64,000 nt of DNA. It comes from Amoebidium appalachense. Taxonomy: Eukaryota; Ichthyosporea. Position numbers and translations under genes: made by a program. Shown in pieces: positions 44,150 through 64,000 of the stretch. Where the stretch lies: the NCBI GenBank assembly GCA_963693365.1, contig CAVNZM010000003.1, positions 2,170,001 to 2,234,000 on the forward strand, written 5' to 3'. Positions within the stretch are counted from its first letter, which is position 1. The number at the start of each line of letters is the position of its first letter. Under the pieces are notes generated by a model. It was not told the origin of the DNA and did not search any database. It was given only the letters and a program-made list of their open reading frames with translations.

Positions 44150-44498
44150 ACTCACTAATTCACTCACTTACCCACTCACTCACTCACGAACTAAACAGAT
44201 AGCCAGGATAAAAACAGCACCGTAACTCGTGCATGCAAGCATTCACTGACGCACACATGTACCCATGGGCACATAGGCACACACACACGCCCCGCACGTA
44301 CGCTCACAGGCATGCTCACGCTGTTTTTCAACTGCTGCAGGACAAGATGCTACTAAACTTTGTGGTGGCACGTAGTAATGGTGTGTGCACACGTGCACAC
44401 GTGGCACACTTTCTTGACTTTTTTTTCTCTCTTACTCCCTTTATACTCCCCCATTCCCCATCCCTCCACGTCCCGGCAGCCCTCTTTCTCTCCGCGGG

Positions 44499-44543
<45 letters not shown>

Positions 44544-45087
44544 AAGGAGGGGAGGGGGTCGAGGAGGGGGCCGGGGAGGGGAGGGGGGGGGGGGGGGGGG
44601 GGAGGAGAGGTGGGGGGAGGGGGCGGGAAGGGGGGAGGCGCGGGACATAAGCCAGTTCTAAGTATGCATAGTGTGGATGTGACCGTGTATTCAAGTATAT
44701 CCGCATGCAAATTTCCATATCCGAGAGGGGGGGGGGGGGGGGGGGGGAGGGGGGAATTCAAGACATGAGACGTTGCAAACATGTTTTAAACAAAGTGATT
44801 GTTGAATGCGAATGTATGAAGCATTACACCACGCCAGGCATTTTGGGGAGGGGGGGGGTGGTTGTGTGTTTGTGTGTGTGGGTGGGGTGGGGTGGGGTGG
44901 GGTGGGGGGTGGGGGGGGGGGGGGGGGGTGATTTCGTACATGAAAAGAATAAGACACCATATCTGCAGTGTATACATTTATAAAATCACGCCGCCGTTGT
45001 ACTCCCAATCAGCCTATTTTTTTGTAGCGTCAAGATCAACTCTGCCTATATCGATCCCGCTAGGAAAGGCCTGATTCCTTCTAACTC

Positions 45088-49488
<4,401 letters not shown>

Positions 49489-50463
49489 TTTCAAGTACTA
49501 GCAGTACTTACAAAGTTATTGAACGGTGGTGCATATGCTATTTATGTTTCCACTGTTTCGTGAAAGGCCGGAGGTTGCTATTTGCATGTGACCATAGAGC
49601 ATATATAACGAACATTTTATTGACACTCAACGACATACACTATAGAATAAATCACTCACAAGTCCCCAAGGGGCTTCGCGTTTGCACATGCCATGTGCAG
49701 TTTTTAGTTTTGATTACGTATTAGTTTTGCTGCTGTGGGTACTAATATGATATGAAACAATTGCTGCACATCTCCAGGTAACCCCACAGCTGTGCCTGGA
49801 CAAGCAAATCACTGAAAAATCTGGTCGTGTGCATGGTGCAAGTAGAAAAAAATCCAATACAGCGATCGTTCCCTTCAACCTCCTTTGAACAAAAAACGTC
49901 AACGTTTGTTGGTGTATGGTTGGTGTCTGCTGCGACAAGCTGCGACAGTGGTCTGGAAAGCTGGTCGGGTCTACTGGTCGGGTCAGAGGTCGGGTCTGGA
50001 ACGAACTCCAGCTGGGGGGCCAGTGGAGGTCGCCCAGATCCCGCCCGAAGTCGACTGTCGACGTTCTACAGTTGTTTTGCCACCGTCAAAAGAACGTTTG
50101 GGTTGGTTGACACGGCACCATGGTCTATCAGTCTGTGACTTTGCAGCCGACTCAAGAGAGTTTGAAGGCTAATTTAACCCTATAGCTAGCTAATTTGTAT
50201 ACTCATGTAGGGTAGATATATTTAATAAATTCTGTGGGCACGACGGACAAAACACTTATGGAGCCCGCCGTTGCCGGCGCTTCGAGTTTCGAGTTTTTTC
50301 AAATTGGTGGAGTCTGCCCTGCAGATATAGATCAGTGGTCATCCTTATTTTTTTTTAAAAAAAAAAGAATTTCACTCCAGATCGTCCTTCGATTGCAAAT
50401 TTTGGCATCATCATGACCGGTGGTAACAGGCACTCTGTTATTCTAATCAAAGCTTGCGCATAA

Positions 50464-50504
<41 letters not shown>

Positions 50505-51940
50505 TTACCCACCATGCATCCTGCATGCCCTCTACACCACCACCACCACCAACAACCAAATCATCACCACCACAACCACAATAAGTTAACACCACGATGG
50601 CCACCAACACCACATACATACACAATGATATGGGCCGTGCACCATGGCCACCTCGTGCACCACTAGTACCGGGCACCACCACCATGCATGCATGCGCAGT
50701 GCTTGTGCTCCACGGGTACCAGGTCCTTCTGCACGTGCACACACACATAATAAGCATGTGCATGTACGCCCAGGCTGGGGCAAACATATGTATTCATTTG
50801 GCCACCCACCCAGTGGTGGCCACCCACGTGCACCCGAGGCTATCCCATCCAATACGAGTCCCATTCCCTGAAGGTCGACATTATGACAATGCACACCCGA
50901 ATTAAGCAGTACGTATTATACTACTTATGCACATGGGGGGTTGGGGGTGGGGTCGACCCATACGCCCGGAATCTGCTGGCAACCAACACGTGTGCGTGCC
51001 CATATATCCATCTAAATACATGCATCGGCACATACTATCATATGCATATGCATGACATAAGGTTACAAAAATGTCTACCTAAACTTACGCCGCCTTTTAG
51101 GAAGCCCAGCGAAACAGATGGGAAACACACGAGTGCACCACTGTTGAACCTTTATTAATATTAGACATGTACATACATGAAATGGCAACACAAGCACGTC
51201 TAGCTGCGAAGAAATCGTAGGTTTAGGTTGAAACCTAAGATTAGCACTACAAACACAAACAGATTTGTTCTTAATAAACAGGCTGTCTATAGATTTAGCA
51301 GTCGGGGGGGGTAATATTACCGGCTGTGGTGCCTAACAAGGGGCCCTATTATCCATAAGGATTTAACTCCAAACGATAAGCCACATAATGTATTCGTAAT
51401 ACAACCAGTACTACGCCATACTGCCTCGTTAAGACTGTTAAGTGAAAGTATGTTACAGGTAGTGGGTGTGCCTCTCGTCCTTGGTAGTATACAATTATGC
51501 TATGAGTGGGCAAATTTCAAAAAAAAAACATATAAATCAGTGGTGGGTACTACAGGAAACCCAAAAACAGGATCAATCGGCAAAATTCTTCCCGTGCGGA
51601 AAGAGAAGGGGGGGGGGGGGGGGGGGGGGATGGGAACTCGTGGATTGCAATGTATTGATACTTGTGAATCCTGCTTGGCAAATGATTGCGCATACTGAAC
51701 GTGGGTATGTGCATGCCTGCATGCGCCCGTGTGTGAACACCTGCGGATCCGAATATCTGCCGAGCACCCAAGCAGTGCAGAGGTAGGCGTCTCTACACGG
51801 CGTGTGTGTGGGTTTGTGTGAAAGGGAACATGAGGGGGGGGGGGGGGGGGGGGGGCAGTGAGGGACGGAGGGAGAGAGGAGGAGGGGGGAGGGGGGGGGG
51901 GGGGGGGACGGGAAGGGGGAGGGGAAGGGAGGGGGAGCAC
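49489..51940. other. Intergenic, no gene recognised
   Basis: Between the start of the kinase gene and the last exon found for the acidic-protein gene. Contains a TGGTCGGGTC microrepeat near 49965-50000, a C run near 50465-50502, CCA/ACC trinucleotide-rich sequence at 50535-50690 and G runs at 51605-51630 and 51833-51907. Downstream exons of the acidic-protein gene could lie here but none could be proved. Confidence 0.45.
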
Positions 51941-57845
<5,905 letters not shown>

Positions 57846-59339
57846 TCCTGCGAATGTGAATGCATGTGGTCAACACAGATACGATAATAGGCTACATATA
57901 TGCAGATAGAAAGGAATAGACGAAAATATATGACATGCAAAACAAACCCCCCAATAAAAGGAATCCTATGGCGATTCATTGTGCTGCTGTATAGCAATGC
58001 ATTGGATTACATAGCAAATGAGCAAAGAAGGAGAAAAAAACCCACCCGCCAAAGGCGATTTGCCAATGATTTAGACCTCGTGAATTACAAGGGTCTACAT
58101 ACTCCGATCGATGGGCTATGGGGTGAATACGAATTCTCCATCCAAAAGATGGCGGTGTGGAACAACACGCTTATTCCAAGGAAAAACAGAACCAAAAGGC
58201 CGATGTTTTTGCACCCTTACCCGATTCTGTTACGTCCTACCAAATTCCGTTAAGCAACGACACCGGTGATCCCCCCCCCCTCCCCCCCCCCCCCCATCCC
58301 CCCCCCCCCCCCCCCTCCCCCCCGCGCGGATTGCCTGCCAACACCACCCGTCTTCATACCACACAACCACCGCCCATCCATCCAACCATCCTTCTTTCAG
58401 AAACTGCATGCTAGATGTCCTTTGGCACTAGTCGGTAAAAAGACGAGCATTTTTTCCCAAAACCAGTTCCAAAAACAACCCACACTCTTGGAGACTGCAA
58501 AGCTGGGTACAAAGGACATAGCGCACATGTAACGACGACAACACAACGCAGATTATACAGAAAAAAGAGCAGATACATAGAGTTTGAGGGAAGGAAGGAT
58601 GGTACCGTAGCGTTGGTAGGGAGTGCACATACACCGCATCTGGTTATGTAGCGATGCCAAGAGCATATGGCATTCACAGAGCACACAGATGCGTGGGAGG
58701 AGCAGGAGAAGGAGAGGCAGGTGGGTCAGGGGAAGGGGGAGGAGGGGGAGGGGCAGGGGAGGGGGGGGGGGGGGGAGAAAGAAAACCCCTAGAAGTAGGG
58801 AATGATGGTTTTATATAAAGAAGCAAGGTGCAATACAGGAGAAAATATGCCACTGCCAGGATATCATGCCATATAGAGGCGGCATTCAAAAGGAGAAGTC
58901 GGCCAAGCTATGTCTCGAGCTGCCCATCGCAACTACTCAACTAACAACCAACTTGGGTCGACCAACTCAACCACCATACCAGTGCCGGTATATGGATTCT
59001 ATACCAAAGCGCAATCGTTTGTGATAGATTAGAATATGCCACACATGGCCGCAAAATCAGAGCCCACAGGCTGAAAAAAACTGCAACACGTGGACACTTG
59101 AAAACAGGGCTGGAGGGGGGGGGGGAGGAGGGGGGGAATAAAAGCACGTAATCCATACACGGCAGAAGGTACGAATATACACAATCTTCACGACACTGTT
59201 CAGACAAAACTATGACAACCAGTTAAATTGCAGGGGGTTGGTGTGTGTGTGTGTGTGGGGGGGGGGGAAGGGGGGGGGGGGGGGGGGGGGGAGGATTCTT
59301 GTCGGTTGACATGTGCTCTGGGGGTGGTGGGTTGGGGGG

Positions 59340-59378
<39 letters not shown>

Positions 59379-59731
59379 AAGGGGGTGGCAGGAGGGGGGG
59401 TGATCAGCTGTTAGTGTGTGTGTGTGCGCGCGGGGAAGGGGGGGGGGGGGGGGGAGGAGGGGGGAGGGGGGGGAACGTGGGTGTTTCTGTATGCTTGTGC
59501 CTGTATGCCTGTTCCTGCGTGTGTGGTTGAGTGCAGTGTTTGTGTGCCCCTGCGTTGGGGTGCATGTGGGTGCGTGTGTGTGTATGTGTATGTGTGTGTG
59601 TGTGCATGTGGGTCCGCGGGTGGATGCATGCAAGCGCAGTTGCGCGCTCGCGCGCATGCGTGAGCGTGGTTGTTGTTGTTTTTTTCTGTGTTTGCAGCTG
59701 TGATTGCCCAACCGCTTGTTTATTCTTGTGT
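57846..59731. other. Intergenic region upstream of acidic-protein gene
   Basis: Includes C runs at 58270-58323, G-rich tracts at 58680-58775 and 59100-59480, and a plus-strand open frame described separately. No other gene recognised. Confidence 0.4.
57900..58253 (+). CDS. Unrecognised 117-codon open frame, doubtful
   Basis: An uninterrupted frame of non-repetitive composition, rich in Arg and Lys (RRKKPTRQRRFANDLDLVNY), starting 55 bp from the divergent acidic-protein ATG. No domain or splice support. It may be chance. Confidence 0.15.
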   Translation: MQIERNRRKYMTCKTNPPIKGILWRFIVLLYSNALDYIANEQRRRKKPTRQRRFANDLDLVNYKGLHTPIDGLWGEYEFSIQKMAVWNNTLIPRKNRTKRPMFLHPYPILLRPTKFR

Positions 59732-61598
59732 TCAACTTAGGCTGTGTGTATGCCGTGCTTGTTGGTGCCCAAGGGCCTGGATATGTCTGCGCGTGCAGGT
59801 GCGCCACACATGTATGTACGCCTTCGTGTACGCACGAGCTATCGTAAACAAATGGAATGTACGCGCCTGATTATGCATGTCCATGCGCTTACACACAGAA
59901 AAGTGCTAAGATACAAATTAAAACCCAGTTATGAGCTCACCTGGTGGTTTCTTTTTCGATGAATCCTCCAAACCTCTTAAATATCACACTTGGAATTGGA
60001 GAATCGTGGAAGCTCTGTAGAAGTACTTTTGCTTTCTAGCCAACGGTCCTCGAGCACAGTGTCTTGCTGGGCTTATCTTGCGAAGCAATACTTCCGATGA
60101 ACGTCAAGTTGAAAGAAACGAAGGGTGAATGTCTTCGGAATGCAGACCAAGCGGAAGGATGTGTACTTGAATGGAATCCTAGCGAGAAGGATTAACAGTA
60201 TTTGAGATGGCCAAAAATGAACGTACGTGTACTAAGGTAAACGGAGAACATCTAATCTAATACTAATATGTTACCTTTGTAGGACGGTATATACGCAGGA
60301 GCCTGAAGGCAGGGTAACTTGGATTTGCTTACCAGCTCGCTAATCGCTTTATCATATTTCTACTCTCCAAACCCGTTAAAAAACAGTGCGTTGAGCCTGA
60401 ACTTCTCGAAAACCAAGGCAGCTCTGAAACGGCCGTTCGAAAAGAAAATAAAGACAGCCGACTCGACTGAGCCGAGCCAAATTTTCTTTGTTCCTGTACG
60501 GTTTCGGTTTGCTTCGCTCTGGTTCGAAATTCCAGCGACAAGATAATGATTGGCTTAACGCGCATCGTTGTGAGCCACGAGGAGAAAATAGCTTTACCCA
60601 ATTTTAGTTATATATTGCATACTCTGATTCGCTCACTAAAACTGTGACAGGCGTCGCCGACTCGCCGCGTCATGATAGGCGGCCATGGCATAGCGAAATG
60701 TCTACAGCTCTCATCGACCCCGGGGTCCCCGTCACGCCGTGACACACAAGGCTACACACATGTACAGTATGCACATACAAGCACACGCTGAGCATACACC
60801 CTTACTTTCCAAGTCTTCAAACCCGTGTCTCTGTTTGGTTCAGGCAAAATATGTACTACATCGGACCACGTGCCCAGTGTGTACACGTGTAGATCGATGT
60901 CAATGTGATGAGCCCGGGCCGAAACCATTGCTACGGACCACTCTACTGAGAGCAGTGAGGTTGATTCAATCAAATTTGTGCCAGAGACATATATACATAG
61001 CCTCGCGAGGACTAAGCTTTGATGGCCATGCAACCAAGCTTATTGGTTGCAGGTTCCCGCGGCCGGGCCTATTTAGAAGCTGCTCTGCTCCCTGGCAGTC
61101 GACGTCCGGATCCCCTCACTCTCTCTTTCCGTGACTTTGAAATTCTCTGCCCTGTCAGGCGGTCCCTTTTTAAAGCCCCCGTACCCCCCTCTTTCCTTCC
61201 CCACATTCTTCTATAATACTGACACTCATTTTACTCACATAGACCATACAGTACATTACTGTACTGTGCTGCGGTACACTTCCCCCCCCCCCCCCCCCTC
61301 ACCGGTACCCAGGGAGCTGGCTAGGGGGTCATCACAGGTAGACTCACTCCAGGTGTCCTTATAAACTCCTCCTCCTTGTGGGGTCCACAAAGATGCATTG
61401 CTTAGTAAGTTTTTTTCTCTTGACTGGGATTTATTGATCAGTGGTCCAGTGGATATGAGGGCAACGTGCAGCCACAGGCTACATGACCACCAAAATAACC
61501 GACTTCGAAAGAGCCACAGCGATGAAATAAAAAATAAAACAACAAGTGACCAAAGGACACCAGCGGGCAAAGGTACAAGTGCACGTGTATGCGTGAAA
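59732..61598 (-). CDS. 3' part of a gene for an unknown protein with a hydrophobic segment (4 exons)
   Basis: Exons 61598-61303, 60945-60806, 60014-59941 and 59786-59732 have GT-AG borders and agreeing phases (1, 0 and 2), ending in TGA. The first exon carries a strongly hydrophobic stretch (GVLWSLVVLFFISSLWLF, followed by RLFWWSCSLWLHVALI), then a soluble part (SNASLWTPQGGGVYKDTW). Exon 2 contains RAHHIDIDLHVYTLGTW, exon 3 SVIFKRFGGFIEKETT, and the last exon HIQALGHQQARHTHSLS. No family is recognised. Four exons meeting in phase with strong donors make a real gene likely. The short last exon is the weakest. Confidence 0.5.
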
Positions 61599-61969
61599 CT
61601 AGTTTGCTCCAACTAGTCATATGCAGCGATGATGACCATGCCACACTCCGCAAGAAGACATCATTACTGCTGCTCCCCAACAGGCCCCCCTCAAAACCTA
61701 CCGGGGCACAGCAAGCAAGTCAGCCCTTTAAAGAGCAATGCAGACCAAATCCGAGCGAGAAAACAATCCCCACGGGCCCTCCCCCTAGAAAGCCCGCAGA
61801 AGCTGTCTCTAACTGTTTGATAAGGTGGCCTAGTTGTGGCAGGACACACAGGAAAACACAACTACAGAATGCATGCAAGCAAACCCAGTCATTGCCATAC
61901 TGCTGAAGGCTGAAAACACGGCAGCCACAAGGAAAGCTCCTCGACGACCCAGGCTACCCCTCCACTCAC

Positions 61970-62092
61970 GCAGCGCAGAAGCAGTTGAAGAAGTTGCAGC
62001 AGCCCACCGCCAATAACTCGCGTAGAAGCGTAGATAGCGTGTAGAAGTCACCGTAAGTTGCAGTGGGCCACCAGATGTCGAAGAAACCACTC
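61970..62092 (-). CDS. Candidate upstream exon of the unknown membrane-protein gene
   Basis: Ends at a strong donor (GTGAGT) whose phase fits the exon at 61598. Reads FFDIWWPTATYGDFYTLSTL, then LLAVGCCNFFNCFC. The acceptor (62089 or 62092) is uncertain and no start exon was found further upstream. Confidence 0.3.
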
Positions 62093-63208
62093 CTCAAGCG
62101 AGAAACTCCACGAAAGGGAGATGTCCCCACACTCTCACAACAGCAGGAATAGACAAGGCCGCACTACACACACACAGTGTCACGTTCCCCTGAGTGGGAC
62201 CCCTTCCCACCACAAAAAGAAAAAACGAAAGCCTTTATATACCTGCCATAGTAAAGAATCGGGAAAAAAAGTTGACGTGACAGCTAAGAGATCGAAGTAA
62301 AAGTGAAGTCCACCGGTTGTCACATAATATCCTTTCCACGTGCCCTCGAAAACAATGTATATTCGTGTGCAGTTTTCTTAGTATATCCTATATCACTGTA
62401 TTGATATCACTGCCATCATGACAGTATATACGGGCCTTTCAGGCTCACCTCAGTTAAATTTGATTCAGAAGGGAAGGAAGGCCGTTTCCGAAACTTTTAG
62501 AAGAAGTTGGCCGTGGTGCAGATACACAACTAACTCAAACTGTGTCAGCCTAGCATCTAGGAGACTCCATGCTTTGATTCACGTGCCCGTGCTGAAGTGG
62601 AGATCCAACACTACTAATGGCTTTGATAATTTGCAGTATTTTTTGGACAAATAAAAGGCATTTAGGTGCGTTTGTGGTAATATGGATTTATCCGGGTTTT
62701 GAGGTAGGTGGACGTGTGTGTACATATGTGTGTATGTGGGTGTGTAGGTCGGTGGGTGGGTGGGTGGGTGGTGGTGGGGGGAGGGGGGGGGGGGGGGGGG
62801 GAGGAAGGGAGGGAGGGGGGAAGGAGGTAGGGGGAGGAAGGGTAAATTCGGCCTATGTGCACGTGTGTTATGTGCATCAATTGTAAGGGGATGGAGGAGT
62901 CTTGGTGAAATAGGGAGGGGGGCCGGGGAGACCTTCCGGAGGGGCAGGGGGCGGGGCGGGGGGGGGGGGGGGGGGGGGGGGGCGGGGGAGGGCCCGGGGA
63001 GGGGGGGGGAGGGGGGGGGGGGGGAGGAGGAGGAGAATGGTTTCGGACTTGCATTACGATTAGACTAATAAATATTCTGAGAAGTGTGTTCAATTAAAGC
63101 CGTTACACCCTTTTTTCTCCTCACTGAACGGATGCCGTAACCCGTCAATTGGGAGGTTTTTTCAAAGTACTCTCTGGCAGCTTTTGTTTTTTATTTTATC
63201 CTTTTTTT

Positions 63209-63265
<57 letters not shown>

Positions 63266-63962
63266 ATATCCGAGGGCAGGATTTGTGCACAGCAAACTTT
63301 TGCAATGCAGCCCAATTCGAATGCAGAATCCGTGTGAAACAACCGTAAAATCTCATGTACCGCAAGAGTATAGTAACCGATTTTCCCCTAATCAAGCCCC
63401 ACAATCTGAATCAGTCAGAAGAATGCACAATGGCTTGCTATTAAGTGGGTGGCTATTTCAGGCTAGTACTGAGCTGGTATGCCTCGTGCAACTATCGTCT
63501 AAGACGGTGTGGTAGCCGAGGCCGCTTGAGTTCAGCAAGAATGGTGATAGCGATAGACCACATGAATGCAACAAATGTGCTCGGGAAGTTGCAGGCCACC
63601 CAAAATCGTAGCAAAAAGTTTTGCAGATGCATTACGCACACCGAATTCGAACGTTTCGATGATTCTTTCTTGGTAATACGATTTTAGATCTGTGTACTTG
63701 AAACGACACTTCAAGAACCCAGTTTACTAGCTTTAGTCAATTCGGTGGTAATGGTAGGCACTATAGCTTCTAAGAGGTGAACCATCAGGAATACTTTCAA
63801 AAAGTTTGAAAGGTCAGATGAAAAAAGCTTAAACAGAAAAAGAGAGAAAAGAGTAAAAAGGGAGCTCTAATTTTTAGTTTTTGAAGTAGTACGGGGTTTT
63901 CTAGCTTTATGCCCCTCCCCCCCCCCCCCCCCTAGTTTTTAAATAATTACGGGTTTTATTTT

Positions 63963-63998
<36 letters not shown>

Positions 63999-64000
63999 CT
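62093..64000. other. No gene recognised
   Basis: Contains GGGT/G-rich sequence at 62700-63040, a T-run/G-run composite at 63202-63264 and C runs near 63915 and 63967-63997 at the window edge. Earlier exons of the minus-strand gene may lie here. Confidence 0.4.
63202..63264. repeat. Poly-T/poly-G composite
   Basis: A T run of about 17 joined directly to a G run of about 46. On the minus strand this is CnAm, the same arrangement as near 33440, 43350, 46450 and 55240. Confidence 0.85.

Noticed and set aside
49885-50172. Overlapping plus-strand open frames in GC-rich unique sequence
   Set aside because: Three frames are open at once, there is no domain or splice signal, and a TGGTCGGGTC microrepeat explains part of it.
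60319-60601. Open frames on both strands near 60320-60600
   Set aside because: They lie in the intron between exons 60806 and 60014 of the minus-strand gene and show no domain or phase-compatible splice sites.

Overview
The window is nuclear DNA from an intron-rich eukaryote, probably a protist (lineage not determined). All genes are split by GT-AG introns, exons are short and GC-rich, and introns are filled with poly-C/poly-G runs, (CA)n, (CT)n and (GT)n tracts and short tandem duplications. There are no operons, ribosome-binding sites or CRISPR arrays. The gene content (a class III cyclase with a HAMP-type linker, a gametolysin-like M11 metallopeptidase, an S1 protease, a claudin-like four-helix membrane protein and a small kinase) fits an alga, an alveolate or another free-living protist. 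I rebuilt genes by joining exons whose splice phases agree.

Layout: 216-10840 (+) is the 3' part of a membrane adenylyl cyclase gene: ten exons, exactly 341 codons including the stop. 10841-16463 is mostly repeats with one weak minus-strand exon pair. 16464-18367 (-) is a three-exon tetraspan protein of 223 aa. A 981-bp divergent promoter region with five CCAAT motifs separates it from 19349-29646 (+), an eleven-exon secreted S1 serine protease of 602 aa with two duplicated C-terminal modules and a probable GPI signal. 29647-32104 is the convergent spacer. 32105-40811 (-) is a nine-exon secreted M11 metallopeptidase with an EGF-like C-terminus. Its catalytic exon carries two single-base frame slips. 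45088-49488 (-) is a five-exon protein kinase of 345 aa. 51941-57845 (-) is an eight-exon gene for an acidic protein of unknown function. 59732-61598 (-) is the 3' part of a gene for an unknown protein with a hydrophobic segment.

The genes do not form one pathway. Two adjacent genes encode secreted or surface proteases of different classes, next to a tetraspan surface protein and a membrane cyclase, which suggests cell-surface biology but nothing firmer.

The most unusual features concern genome architecture. First, in three unrelated genes the intron just upstream of an exon holds tandem, decayed copies of that exon's own 3' splice site and 5' end, and the working copy is always the last. 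Second, long C runs lie on the coding strand of nearly every gene, so homopolymer polarity flips with gene direction. Third, several exons take their acceptor AG directly from the end of a (CA)n microsatellite.
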